Shown one piece after another: positions 26,130-35,105 of a stretch of 64,000 nucleotides of DNA; the first letter of the stretch is position 1, and each line of letters starts with the position of its first letter. The notes below the pieces were generated by a model that was not told the DNA's origin, searched no databases, and worked only from the letters and a program-made list of their open reading frames with translations. The stretch comes from Denitrovibrio acetiphilus DSM 12809 (GTDB lineage: Bacteria > Chrysiogenota > Deferribacteres > Deferribacterales > Geovibrionaceae). The stretch lies in contig NC_013943.1 of assembly GCF_000025725.1 (NCBI RefSeq), positions 1,612,001 through 1,676,000 on the forward strand, in the 5' to 3' direction. A program made the translations under genes and the position numbers.

Positions 26130-27050
26130 TTAAAATGGTTTAACTATATCAATCCAGAAAGAATGCCCTTTTGCTCTGTCTTCGGCGTAGAATTCATTCT
26201 GATACTTAACTTTGACTCCGAAACTGTTGTCCGGGAAAAACACCCCAGCCTCTAAACCTATGGCATGAACTTGATCTTTCACAGAATCAGCAGCAGCATC
26301 GTCTCCGTCGTCGTCAGTAACCTGCCAGTGTGAGTACCCTATCAGACCGATATCATAGAATTTATTAATTGTCTTGCCGATACCCCAGTCAACACTGAAA
26401 TCATCACCATAAGTAATATCCAGATCACGGTTTTCAAGATGCTTTTCGTATCTGGCTATGTAGCTTATATTCCACCCTTTACCTTCTCCGATGTAATATG
26501 TAATCCCCTGTGAAAGCATGACAGTATAGTGATCCTGTCCGATATTTACAGAGCTGTTTTTATCATACTCGCCGGTAGGAACAAACAGTGCTGTACCAAA
26601 GACAGCATCATACTGGGCACCGTGCCATGAAAGGATAAGCGGTTCCACAGTGATATCACTCAGGCTGAAGTCATCGTCGTCAACTCCAGCAGCCTTGATT
26701 TCTAGATCTGTATAAACAAAAGGTACTATAAGCTGAAAGCCGTAGTCAGCTCCCAGAATCTTCTTATCTGTGATATAAACAAAACGGTTGACGTTCGCAA
26801 TAACGCTGATATCAAAACCGATATTAGAATCATCCCCACTGCTGTCAGTCATGGTGTCCGAAGTGTAATAATTGTTGTACATAAGATAATAAAAACCGGG
26901 GCCGGGTACTGTGCCCGCCTTAAGCCCTTCGGAACCTATTCCATAGTGCTGGTCTGCATTAGAAAGCACCGGAATAAATGTTATGAATGCAAACAGTGCC
27001 GCGGTAATAAAACTTTTTGCAAAAATACTGCTAAGGTTAGTTACTTTCAT
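26130..27050 (-). CDS. MetA/SphA-type outer-membrane transporter, module A
   Basis: 306 residues from ATG 27050 (GGAG ten bases upstream; a TTG further up is less likely). Signal peptide to about residue 33. The mature part is rich in alternating aromatic strands and ends in DIVKPF, a C-terminal Phe typical of outer-membrane beta-barrels. The pattern (PGPGFYYLMYNNYYTSD, VPTGEYDKNS) matches the family annotated as MetA-pathway of phenol degradation, thought to be aromatic-substrate porins. A paralogue sits at 34194-35084. Third gene of module A, suggesting uptake of the flavoprotein substrate across the outer membrane. Confidence 0.78.
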   Translation of the reverse strand: MKVTNLSSIFAKSFITAALFAFITFIPVLSNADQHYGIGSEGLKAGTVPGPGFYYLMYNNYYTSDTMTDSSGDDSNIGFDISVIANVNRFVYITDKKILGADYGFQLIVPFVYTDLEIKAAGVDDDDFSLSDITVEPLILSWHGAQYDAVFGTALFVPTGEYDKNSSVNIGQDHYTVMLSQGITYYIGEGKGWNISYIARYEKHLENRDLDITYGDDFSVDWGIGKTINKFYDIGLIGYSHWQVTDDDGDDAAADSVKDQVHAIGLEAGVFFPDNSFGVKVKYQNEFYAEDRAKGHSFWIDIVKPF

Positions 27051-27080
27051 CACCTTCTCCTTTTTCAACTTTTTTATAAA

Positions 27081-27105
27081 ACGGCAAGGGAGTGCCCCCT
27101 GCCGT
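27081..27105. other. Intercistronic hairpin between cytochrome and porin, module A
   Basis: ACGGCA...TGCCGT stem extended by GGG/CCC, located 5 bp after the cytochrome stop. It has no T-run, so it may protect or adjust the upstream mRNA. Module B has a similar hairpin at 35106-35133. Confidence 0.6.
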
Positions 27106-27110
27106 AAAGA

Positions 27111-27617
27111 TCATTTAGGTTCCCACCCTTCGGGCAGTCTTCCCCTCCAGTCTGCTATGTGACACTCAGAACATACAAAAGTAGATTTCTGGTGCACCTT
27201 GTGGCAGATGTAGCAATCAGGCTCGTTCAGGTGAGATTCATGAGGGTTGCGCCCCCACTCTTCTGTCAGATGTTCTGTCCGTTCCGCCAGCTCTTTATAG
27301 CTTCCATGACAGCTAAAGCAGAAATCAGATTCATATTCCCGTGTAAACATAGGGTCGTCGTACTCACCATTTTTATAGAGTTGTTCCTCTGTTTTTCTTG
27401 TTTCCTCTGTTCTCTCATGGCAGTCAACACAACCTATCCCGGCATTAAAATGCTTATGCACGAGTAACGTTTCGTCCTTTAAACCTTCGTCATATGGTTT
27501 GATAATATGACAGACTTCTGCACATCCTCCCGTTTCTCCGGCAAAGGACACAGCACTGAAAGCAAATATAGAAGCTATCGCAGCCAGCAGAGCTAATTTG
27601 TTTATCATAACTAACAT
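27111..27617 (-). CDS. Periplasmic multihaem c-type cytochrome, module A
   Basis: 168 residues with a signal peptide (INKLALLAAIASIFAFSAVSFA). Four standard haem motifs are visible (CVDCH, CFSCH, CYICH, CSECH) plus an N-terminal CAEVCH, which has three residues between the cysteines. The layout resembles the tetrahaem domain fused to flavocytochrome c fumarate reductases, here as a separate protein next to the flavoprotein gene. It should pass electrons from the quinone pool side to the periplasmic flavoprotein. Start at 27617 or at ATG 27608 (MINKL). No quinol-oxidising NapC/CymA partner is in the window. Confidence 0.88.
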   Translation of the reverse strand: MLVMINKLALLAAIASIFAFSAVSFAGETGGCAEVCHIIKPYDEGLKDETLLVHKHFNAGIGCVDCHERTEETRKTEEQLYKNGEYDDPMFTREYESDFCFSCHGSYKELAERTEHLTEEWGRNPHESHLNEPDCYICHKVHQKSTFVCSECHIADWRGRLPEGWEPK

Positions 27618-27632
27618 CCGGCAGTGACCGTT

Positions 27633-29339
27633 TTATAAGTCAATTGACGGAATAAGCTTTTCAGGATTTTTACCCGCTGCAAGCATCCCAGCCATACGAC
27701 CAAATGTCAGACAACGTCCATGACCTATCCCCGGACATATAGTAGGATAATCATTGGCAAAGAATTCACCCTGAGCAGCACCGACAACATAAAGACCTTT
27801 GATAGGGTCGCCGTCACTGTCAAGAACCTGAAGGCTTGTGTCAGTACGCAGACCGCCGCACATTGTAAGCACAGTACTTGCGAGCTTGCCTGCATAAAAC
27901 GGAGGTTTAACGATAGGGGTCAGCAGCTCTTTGCGTTTACCATAGTCAGGATCATCCTGCATTTTATAAAGTTCGTTATACCTTGCCACTGTCTTTTTGA
28001 GATTTTCCACAGGCACATTCATCTTAGATGCAAGTTCCTCTATACTGTTTGCCACAAGGACCTTACCGTCTTTTATGTGTGCTTTCTGTGTCATGATCTC
28101 AACTTCTTTATTCCACCCCTTACCCCAAGGCTGCCACATCTGACCATAGAAGAGCCCGCCGCCGAGATTGTTGTCAACCTGATACTTAACCTGATCAGCC
28201 CAGTCCTTGTCATAGATGGTCCATGCTATGCCGTCCGGCTCAAGCTCCTTGGTACAGCTTTTTGACTGGGTATTAACATCTTCGTTTTTAAATCTGTCAC
28301 CGAGTGCATTTACGTGCAGAAAACCATAGCTGGCTGCGCCGGCTTCAAGGTGGATAACGGCAGCATGGGGTTCATACCTCTGCATAGCGCCACCAGCCTG
28401 CATAGCCATGATGATGCCGTCACCTGTGTTGCATTTATTAGGAAAATATATCTGCGCATCAGCATTAAGGGTAAAAGGTGAATAGCGCTGTATAAGCTCT
28501 CTGTTCGAGGCGTAATCACCTGTTGCAATAATGACTTTGTCAGCAAGAAACCTTGTGTACCTTCCGGGTTTACCAGCATAAATCCCCTGAAGATTCCCCT
28601 GTTCATCTCTGATAATCTGCACAGCAGGCATTTTATAGTTAAAATGAACTCCCTGTGCTTTAGCTTCTTTCTCGAATGCGGGAACAAGTGTAACATTGCC
28701 TATCCCTTTGGAATTGCCATAAACATAGCTCAGGTCAGCATCTTTCTCATGGAAAATGTGTGTCACAGGATATTCTGTATAGTCAGGTCCCTTGTAGTAA
28801 CCTTCCCACATTGTTACCTGCAGATTATACTTTTCAGAAATATCAATTGCCCAGTCCATACACGCACCGCTTTTTCTTGCGAAAAGCCAGAGAAGGTCTT
28901 CGTCAATACGCCCCTGAGCCCATGCTATCCAGTCACGTATAATCTGACGGTAATCATTATCGATCCCCATTTTTCTCTGGAGTTTACTTCCGAAAGCAGT
29001 AATGTGTCCGCCTCTCGCAGCCCATGAAGGGTTTTTGTCTACAAGCTGAACACTTGCCCCGTTTTCAGCGGCAGATATTGCAGCAGCCAGACCGGAAAGT
29101 CCGGCGCCTATAACTATCACATCTGACTTCACAGTATTTTTAACGTGCCTTTCCGGAATAGGCTTAACAGGAGCTTCCCAGCTCCATGTATGGCACTGTT
29201 CTACTGGCTTGCCTATTGCATCACCACCCGCAACAGCAGAACCTGGAAAAGCAGCAGAAGCAGCAACAACTGCGGCACCGGCAGCGCCGGTTTTAAGAAA
29301 ACTTCTTCTTGAAAGATCTGATTTACCTTTCTTACTCAT
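27633..29339 (-). CDS. Tat-exported FAD-dependent respiratory reductase (flavocytochrome c-type flavoprotein), module A
   Basis: 568 residues. Tat signal SRRSFLK at residues 10-16, then a hydrophobic stretch. FAD-binding DVIVIGAGLSGLAAAISAAE at about 73-92 and C-terminal GLYVVGAAQGEFFANDYP...GHGRCLTFGRMAG. It belongs to the FAD_binding_2 family with fumarate, urocanate, methacrylate and arylacrylate reductases. Where Shewanella fumarate reductase has NEITTRDK with the acid-base Arg, this one reads NEDVNTQSK, and the C-terminal NRLGG motif is absent, so fumarate is unlikely. With the separate cytochrome it resembles methacrylate-reductase-type systems. Driven by the sigma-54 promoter at 29391-29406. 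Substrate unknown. Confidence 0.85.
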   Translation of the reverse strand: MSKKGKSDLSRRSFLKTGAAGAAVVAASAAFPGSAVAGGDAIGKPVEQCHTWSWEAPVKPIPERHVKNTVKSDVIVIGAGLSGLAAAISAAENGASVQLVDKNPSWAARGGHITAFGSKLQRKMGIDNDYRQIIRDWIAWAQGRIDEDLLWLFARKSGACMDWAIDISEKYNLQVTMWEGYYKGPDYTEYPVTHIFHEKDADLSYVYGNSKGIGNVTLVPAFEKEAKAQGVHFNYKMPAVQIIRDEQGNLQGIYAGKPGRYTRFLADKVIIATGDYASNRELIQRYSPFTLNADAQIYFPNKCNTGDGIIMAMQAGGAMQRYEPHAAVIHLEAGAASYGFLHVNALGDRFKNEDVNTQSKSCTKELEPDGIAWTIYDKDWADQVKYQVDNNLGGGLFYGQMWQPWGKGWNKEVEIMTQKAHIKDGKVLVANSIEELASKMNVPVENLKKTVARYNELYKMQDDPDYGKRKELLTPIVKPPFYAGKLASTVLTMCGGLRTDTSLQVLDSDGDPIKGLYVVGAAQGEFFANDYPTICPGIGHGRCLTFGRMAGMLAAGKNPEKLIPSIDL

Positions 29340-29390
29340 TAGTAATCTCCTAAAAATTATTTGAGAAAAACTCTCTTCGTGCTGTTACAA

Positions 29391-29406
29391 TGCAATGAAC
29401 ATGCCA
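29391..29406 (-). promoter_or_regulatory. Sigma-54 (-24/-12) promoter of module A
   Basis: On the minus strand TGGCATG-TTCA-TTGCA fits the consensus TGGCAYG-N4-TTGCW with the invariant GG and GC 10 bp apart. The -12 end is about 50 bp upstream of the flavoprotein ATG. Confidence 0.85.
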
Positions 29407-29471
29407 AAACAAACGATTTCCATAACCCATTCGTAACTCTTAAAACACATATATTTACACGCAAAACTATT

Positions 29472-29507
29472 TTATCATTTTGATAATAATTCATTTCATT
29501 TTGATAA
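29472..29507. promoter_or_regulatory. Paired upstream activator sites for the XylR/DmpR-type regulator
   Basis: TTATCA-TTT-TGATAA at 29472-29486 is a perfect inverted repeat; TTTCA-TTT-TGATAA at about 29494-29507 is a degenerate second copy. Centres are 21 bp apart (two helical turns) and 70-100 bp upstream of the -24 element, which is the usual placement for enhancer-binding proteins. They also lie directly upstream of the regulator gene, allowing autoregulation. Confidence 0.65.
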
Positions 29508-29561
29508 AATTATAGTTGTATAAAATACTTTTTGATGTAACATTTTATATAGGAGCAAAAC

Positions 29562-31169
29562 ATGAACTTAGGTAACAGAAACATATCTGAACTCTTAAAA
29601 GTCAATCCGGAAACAAAGATAATAACCTTTCTCGACAGGCGAGTTTTAATTGATGACAGCATATCGCAGGGACTTTTGCGTAAGGAGCTGATACAGATAT
29701 TCGGCAAATACGGTGCGAAAAATGTCCTTACCAGATACGGCTACGCCCACGGGTGGCGCACAGCGGAAATGCTGAAAAAAGAGTCCCCTGACCTTTTCTA
29801 CGGCTCTCACGGAGGAGCTTACCTGCATATGCTATACGGAATCGTTTTCACCACCAGGCTGGAACAAACAGACGGAATGGGCGATGCTCCTCTCATTCAT
29901 TCAAAGCTGGAGTATTCGTATGAAGCCGAACAGCACATTCTGCACTTCGGCGTTGCTGATGAACCCATATGCTGGACACTTACAGGCTTTGCCAGCGGAT
30001 ATGAATCTTTTAAGAACAGCCGTGATGTGTATTTCATTGAGACCAAATGCGTTGGAAAAGGGGACGACTACTGCGAAATTGAGGGGAGATTTGCGGAAAA
30101 ATGGGGGGACGATCTTACAGAACATCTGCCATTTTACGGCATGGCTTCCACAAATGACATTCTTCAGGAGCTTTCATCTCAGATACATTTCTCTGAGAAA
30201 AAACTTATTGAAACAAAAAATAAACTTAAAAACCTTGAACTAAAAAAGAACTGCTCCGGAGGGATGGTTGTCCGCAGTAAAAAAATGCAGGAGGTCACTG
30301 ACCTTGCCCACAGAGCAGCCAGAGTAAACACCACCATACTGATCTGCGGCGAAAGCGGTGTGGGAAAGGAAGTTCTTGCCAGATATATACACAGCAAATC
30401 GCCAGACTCAGACAAACCTTTTGTCGCTGTTAACTGTGGAGCATTTTCTGAAAGCCTGCTGGAATCAGAACTATTCGGTCATGCAAAAGGTTCCTTCACA
30501 GGTGCGGAAAAAGAACATAAAGGACTTTTCGAAGAAGCAGAAGGGGGAACACTCTTTCTGGATGAAATAGGCGAAACATCAAAAAACATGCAGGTCAAAC
30601 TGCTCAGGGTTATTCAAGAGAAAGAGATACGCCGGGTCGGTGAAAATCAGCCGAGAAAAATCAACCTCAGAATCATATCTGCAACCAACAAAAATCTTGA
30701 AAAAGAAGTTCAGGAAGGAAATTTCAGAAAAGATCTTTTTTACAGACTAAACGTAATTAACATTAAGATCCCCCCTCTGTGTCAAAGAACAGAAGATATC
30801 CTCCCACTTGCACATTGTTTTATAAAAAGCGCAGCAGAGGAGATGAATGTACAGGTGACCGGAATAGCTCCTTCAGCATCAGAAGCTTTACTCAGATACA
30901 ACTGGCCTGGCAATGTACGGGAGCTGCATAACGTTATCCACAGAGCAGCAGCACTTGCTGATTCGTCGATGATTGAAGAAAATGATCTGCCGCCTGAGTT
31001 GCTGACAAGCTGTTCAGCACCGAGTACGCCTATCAGCCTTGCCGAAATGGAAAAAGAGCATATCAGAAATTGCCTCATCATAAACAACGGAGATAAAAAA
31101 AGAACCGCTCAGACCCTCAACATAGGCATCGCCACCCTTTATCGTAAAATCAAAGAGTATCAGTTATAG
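29562..31169 (+). CDS. XylR/DmpR-type sigma-54-dependent transcriptional activator
   Basis: 535 residues. An aromatic-sensing XylR_N domain at 12-115 (VNPETKIITFLDRRVLI...RYGYAHGWRTAEML) and a V4R domain at about 135-180 with conserved Cys137, Cys163 and Cys171 that could hold zinc come first. A linker coiled coil and an AAA+ domain from about 235 follow: Walker A GESGVGKE 263-270, the sigma-54 contact loop GSFTGA 310-315 (usual GAFTGA), and Walker B GGTLFLDEIGE. A Fis-type HTH is at the C-terminus (KRTAQTLNIGIATLYRKI). In XylR, DmpR and PoxR binding of an aromatic effector releases the ATPase. It is divergent from module A, whose promoter it presumably activates. Confidence 0.93.
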   Translation: MNLGNRNISELLKVNPETKIITFLDRRVLIDDSISQGLLRKELIQIFGKYGAKNVLTRYGYAHGWRTAEMLKKESPDLFYGSHGGAYLHMLYGIVFTTRLEQTDGMGDAPLIHSKLEYSYEAEQHILHFGVADEPICWTLTGFASGYESFKNSRDVYFIETKCVGKGDDYCEIEGRFAEKWGDDLTEHLPFYGMASTNDILQELSSQIHFSEKKLIETKNKLKNLELKKNCSGGMVVRSKKMQEVTDLAHRAARVNTTILICGESGVGKEVLARYIHSKSPDSDKPFVAVNCGAFSESLLESELFGHAKGSFTGAEKEHKGLFEEAEGGTLFLDEIGETSKNMQVKLLRVIQEKEIRRVGENQPRKINLRIISATNKNLEKEVQEGNFRKDLFYRLNVINIKIPPLCQRTEDILPLAHCFIKSAAEEMNVQVTGIAPSASEALLRYNWPGNVRELHNVIHRAAALADSSMIEENDLPPELLTSCSAPSTPISLAEMEKEHIRNCLIINNGDKKRTAQTLNIGIATLYRKIKEYQL

Positions 31170-31204
31170 GTATATCCACCTGCCCCTATAAGGAAATTTA
31201 CCTG
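31164..31204. promoter_or_regulatory. NarL-like paired boxes upstream of the MFS gene
   Basis: TTATAGG at 31164-31170 and CCTATAA at 31185-31191 form an inverted repeat. ATAGGTA (the reverse of TACCTAT, a NarL-type heptamer) starts it, and ATAAGGAAATTT follows 22 bp later. The same arrangement recurs at 32465 and 38057. Confidence 0.4.
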
Positions 31205-31280
31205 CATTTTTAAGTAGTACTCCCGATTGTTTATACCCAGCGACAACATTAATATTCATGTATGAACATAGGAGTAATTT

Positions 31281-32468
31281 ATGCCCGAAGCTGAGAGGAA
31301 GAGAACATACTTTATTTTATTTGTCGTTAACTTCCTGATAACATTTGCTTTTGGAATAAATGATTCTCTATTTTCATTATATATGGGAGAAATTAAGGCG
31401 GGCGGTTTCATAATCGGTCTGGCTTTTACTCTGTATTCACTTTCTAAAATAAGTCTCAGCCCCCTCGCTGGTAAATTACTGGACAGGCATGGAGCCTTCA
31501 GGATTATATTTTCAGGACTTATCTTATACCTGCTGGTTTCAATAGCCTACTATGCTACTAATGACAAAAATCTTATACTTATAGTAAGAATCATGCAGGG
31601 GTCGGCATGCGCTCTTTTCCGCCCTGTGATGCACTATGTCCTTGGCTCTAATGCGGAAACAGGCAAGAGAGGTAAAACACTGGGAACTTTTGATCTTTCC
31701 TTCTATCTGGCATTAGCCACTGCTCCTGTTTTTGGAGGGATTATCAAAGAATATTTCGGATTTTCCGTTATTTTTATAATAATGCTTATCTGTACATTAT
31801 CAGCCATATTACTTGTGCTTTTCATTAAGAATAGACTCACCATCAGTTACCGATCAGATAAAAAAATAACATCACCCCGTCACACACAACCAGAACAGCT
31901 CAAAGCACTTTATGTATATATCTTTTTCAAAGGGTGGGCTGTAACATCAATGGCAATGCTACTGCCCATATATATGCACCTCATAGGCTATAAAGAGTCA
32001 TATATAGGGCTGACACTTGGACTTGCTACCGCTGCAACAGCATTCTCTCTGCCAATTACAGGACATCTGGCAGACAAAGCAAGGAAAGAAATCATGTTAT
32101 CTGCCGGAGGTGTTATGTCCGGTCTACTGCTTATTGTGATTTTTTCAGCAGAAAGTATGGATTCATTTATTGTATCATCATGTATGTACGGTTTTGTAAA
32201 TGCTATATCGCAACCGGCATGTTCTTCCATGCTGATAGAATCCGCACAAGGCAATGCACTCGGCAGATCAATAGGCAGATTCAACTCTATCATGGGCATA
32301 GGAGCTTCTTCAGGAGCACTCGTAAGTTCAGTTTTATATAGCTGCTCCGGAATCTTCACCGCTGTATGCCTCTCCTCTGCCCTTAGCATATTCGGCGGAG
32401 CCTTCGTAATGCATTCCACTTCAACTTTACTTCAACAGGAAACAAGAAAAAACGCTCTAATCAGATAG
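31281..32468 (+). CDS. Major facilitator superfamily transporter
   Basis: 395 residues with 12 predicted helices. MFS features: GGFIIGLAFTLYSLSKISLSPLAGKLLDRHG with the D-R/K loop between helices 2 and 3, and GHLADKARKE at the equivalent second-half loop. A good ribosome site (ATAGGAG) precedes the ATG. Lying between the XylR-like regulator and module B, it may move a substrate or product of the reductases over the inner membrane, but as the reductases are periplasmic this is only contextual. Drug efflux is an alternative. Confidence 0.8.
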   Translation: MPEAERKRTYFILFVVNFLITFAFGINDSLFSLYMGEIKAGGFIIGLAFTLYSLSKISLSPLAGKLLDRHGAFRIIFSGLILYLLVSIAYYATNDKNLILIVRIMQGSACALFRPVMHYVLGSNAETGKRGKTLGTFDLSFYLALATAPVFGGIIKEYFGFSVIFIIMLICTLSAILLVLFIKNRLTISYRSDKKITSPRHTQPEQLKALYVYIFFKGWAVTSMAMLLPIYMHLIGYKESYIGLTLGLATAATAFSLPITGHLADKARKEIMLSAGGVMSGLLLIVIFSAESMDSFIVSSCMYGFVNAISQPACSSMLIESAQGNALGRSIGRFNSIMGIGASSGALVSSVLYSCSGIFTAVCLSSALSIFGGAFVMHSTSTLLQQETRKNALIR

Positions 32469-32499
32469 GTAAATCTCCCGCAGGTTTATAGGGGAAATT
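32465..32499. promoter_or_regulatory. NarL-like paired boxes upstream of module B
   Basis: ATAGGTAAAT at 32465 and ATAGGGGAAATTT at 32488 are 23 bp apart, starting within the stop region of the MFS gene. This closely resembles the element at 31164-31204. Confidence 0.4.
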
Positions 32500-32545
32500 T
32501 CATCGCATCTGCTGAAAACTATATTCACACATAAGGACAATCATT

Positions 32546-32564
32546 CGAATTATGCAGTAATTCG
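32546..32564. promoter_or_regulatory. Perfect inverted repeat upstream of module B
   Basis: CGAATTA-TGCAG-TAATTCG, a 19-bp operator-like palindrome about 80 bp before the module B flavoprotein start. Downstream, TTATCATTTTTATAA at 32592-32606 differs by one base from the activator site of module A, and CCGGA-N7-TCCGG at 32609-32625 is a leader hairpin. No -24/-12 promoter is visible here. Confidence 0.55.
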
Positions 32565-32646
32565 CCTAATAGTGGATTCAATACAAAAGTTTTATCATTT
32601 TTATAACACCGGATTAAAAGTCCGGCGAATATTTTAGGAGGAAAAA

Positions 32647-34182
32647 ATGCAAAGGGTTATCAAAAAACTATTTGTATCAGCAGTTGTTACAGCATTATCT
32701 ATGTTTGTGATGACAGCGTACGCACGCGACAGAGTTTATGAAACAGATGTAGTTGTCATAGGTGTCGGAGGCTCTGGTGTTTCTGCGGCAGTTTCAGCAG
32801 CAGAACACGGAGCAAAAGTAATCGCTCTTGAAAAACAGGAAGTTGCAGGCGGAAGCTCAAACTTCGCAGAAGGTCTTTTTGCTGTTCAGACAGAAGAATA
32901 GAGATTAAAATTTGTTGATCTTACTCCCGAAGAAGTATTTAAACAGTCTATGGAAATCAATCAGGGCTACAAGGTTAACCCAGCGCTGGTTATGACCTAC
33001 ATCAAAGAATCCACAAATACAATCAACTGGCTCAAAGGTGAAGGCGTAAAATTCAAAGTCTTCCGCATGTCAGCAGAAGAACCTCAGGTTTGGCATCTGG
33101 TTCAGGACTACAAAGGCGCACACCACGGTGCTGCTCTCATCACAAGAATGGTGGAAAGAGCAGAAGAACTGGGTGTTAAAATTATGTACAGCACACCCGG
33201 ACAAAAACTTATAGTAGACAAAGGTGTTGTCAAAGGTGTTGAAGCAGTTGATAAAAGAGGAAATAAAGTCATTATAAAAGCTAAGGCTGTAATCGTTGCG
33301 ACTGGCGGTTTCGGCGACAGTAAAGACAAGATAGACCAATGGACTCCTTTTAACTCAAAAGAAGTTCAACAGATCATCCCACTTGGTAAAACCAGTGACG
33401 GAATCCAGATGACAAAAGATGCAGGTGCAGATACTGTTGGTCTCGGTCTTATGCTTCACCCAGCTATTATTGATAAACACCTCCCTCCTATGGGAGATGC
33501 TCTCGGCATGACATGGGAACCAAACCTCTGGGTAAACAAATACGGCGACAGAGTAACAGATGAAACCATCGTCCACAACTTTGCCATAGCAGGCAATATC
33601 ATAGAAGCCCAGAGAGGTGCTTATGTCTGGAGTGTATTTGACGAAAACACCGTAAAATACATCGAAGAAAACGGCTCCAGAACAGGGCTTGGTGTTCTGA
33701 TCCCTGTCGGCACAAAATTCACTAAAATCAGAGAGGAAATTAAAAATGCCGTAGCAGCCGGAAGCAAAAAAGTTGCTTATGCTGACTCCATTAATGATCT
33801 TGCAAAACAGATGGGTACAGACCCTGTAAAACTTCAGGCTTCTGTTAAACAATATAACGAGATCGCTGCTAAAAACAAAGATGAAAAATTCGGCAGAAAC
33901 CCTGAAACAGTTATCCCTATAGACAATCCAACTTACTATGCTGTAAGGGTTCAGCCGGCATTTTTTACAACGCTCGGCGGGGCAAGGGTTACTACTGACT
34001 TTGAAGTAACCAACGATAAAGACGAAATCATCAAAGGGCTTTACGCAGCTGGATGTGATGCAGGCGGTCAATACGGCAGAACGTACACTCTTTGGGCTTC
34101 AGGTTCTGCGTATTCTTTTGCAGCTACATCAGGACGCCTTTCCGGTGTAAACGCAGCAGCATACGCTGCAAAAACTAAATAA
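32647..34182 (+). pseudogene. Sec-exported flavocytochrome c-type FAD reductase with in-frame amber codon, module B
   Basis: One reading frame of about 511 codons interrupted only by TAG at 32899-32901 (codon 85). The first part has a Sec signal peptide and the FAD motif DVVVIGVGGSGVSAAVSAAEHGAKV, ending ...FAVQTEE; after TAG the frame continues RLKFVDLTPEEVFKQSMEINQGYK to the normal C-terminus (GLYAAGCDAGGQYGRTYTLWASG). The next ATG, at 32950, has no good ribosome site and would lack the FAD-binding half. The rest is well preserved, so a recent CAG-to-TAG change, suppression, or a sequence error are all possible. The position of the fumarate-reductase catalytic Arg is His here (DETIVHNF). 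Confidence 0.85.
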
Positions 34183-34193
34183 GAGGTATTTTT

Positions 34194-35084
34194 ATGTCTT
34201 CAATAAACAAAATAATGCTTCTGGTTACACTAAGCATTGCTGCTCTGACATTCTCTTTCACAGCAAATGCCAGTGAAGGCGGCGGCAGCTCTTATCCTAA
34301 CGGTGCAGAGTCCATTATGGCAGGTGCTATACCGCCACCAGGATTTTACTTCATCAACTATACGAATTACTACACCGCAGACAAGATGATTGATAACGAT
34401 GGTGACGAACAGCATGTCAATCTTGATCTTAAGGTTAAAGCAAATGTTTTCAGGTTTATATACATCACTGATAAACAGTTTCTCGGCGGTTTTATAGGAT
34501 TTCACACCCTTATCCCTCTTATGGATATGGATCTGGATATCATGGGAATGGACGATGACGACTCCGGACTTGGTGATATAACAATTGGGACAAACCTGTC
34601 ATGGCACACAAAAAACTGGAATTTTGCCGCAGGGCTTGACATAACTGCTCCAACAGGACAATACGACAAAGATGAACTTGTAAACGTGGGGAGAAACTAC
34701 TACTCGATAGAACCCGTTCTTGGCTTTACTTATCTGTCCGATGGTGGCTATGAAGCTTCTGTAAAGGCGATGTATGACTTTAATACTGAAAACAATGATA
34801 CAGACTACCAAACCGGTCAGGAGTTCCACTTTGACTATCACACAGGCTACCATATCGGCAACTGGGTTGCAGGCATAAGCGGATATTACTACAAACAGGT
34901 GACAGACGATGAACAAAACGGACACACTGTAGATAACTACAAAGGTCAGGTACTTGCCATAGGACCTGCTTTGAAATATCAATACAAAAACATGAGTTTC
35001 ATAGCAAAATACCAGAAAGAAACAATGGTCAGGAACAGAACAGAAGGCGAAAAATACTGGGTTAAATTCATATACGCATTCTGA
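34194..35084 (+). CDS. MetA/SphA-type outer-membrane transporter, module B
   Basis: 296 residues with a signal peptide (to ANA near residue 25) and the terminal Phe of a beta-barrel (KFIYAF). It is a paralogue of 26130-27050: both have PxPGFYxxxYxNYYTxDxMxD near the mature start, RFxYITDK, DDDD...DIT and PTGxYDK. It belongs to the phenol-degradation MetA family of putative porins. It starts 11 bp after the flavoprotein gene. Confidence 0.78.
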   Translation: MSSINKIMLLVTLSIAALTFSFTANASEGGGSSYPNGAESIMAGAIPPPGFYFINYTNYYTADKMIDNDGDEQHVNLDLKVKANVFRFIYITDKQFLGGFIGFHTLIPLMDMDLDIMGMDDDDSGLGDITIGTNLSWHTKNWNFAAGLDITAPTGQYDKDELVNVGRNYYSIEPVLGFTYLSDGGYEASVKAMYDFNTENNDTDYQTGQEFHFDYHTGYHIGNWVAGISGYYYKQVTDDEQNGHTVDNYKGQVLAIGPALKYQYKNMSFIAKYQKETMVRNRTEGEKYWVKFIYAF

Positions 35085-35105
35085 CCTGAAAACTTCACTA
35101 TTATT

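Noticed and set aside
27633-29339. Fumarate reductase or succinate dehydrogenase subunit
   Set aside because: The family fold fits, but the catalytic Arg motif and NRLGG are absent and no iron-sulfur or membrane subunits are adjacent.
32899-32901. Selenocysteine codon
   Set aside because: The codon is TAG, not TGA, and the position in the FAD domain is not a known Sec site.
32950-34182. Independent gene starting at 32950
   Set aside because: It is in frame with the upstream part, lacks a good ribosome site and would have no FAD-binding domain or signal peptide, so it is the rest of the interrupted flavoprotein gene.
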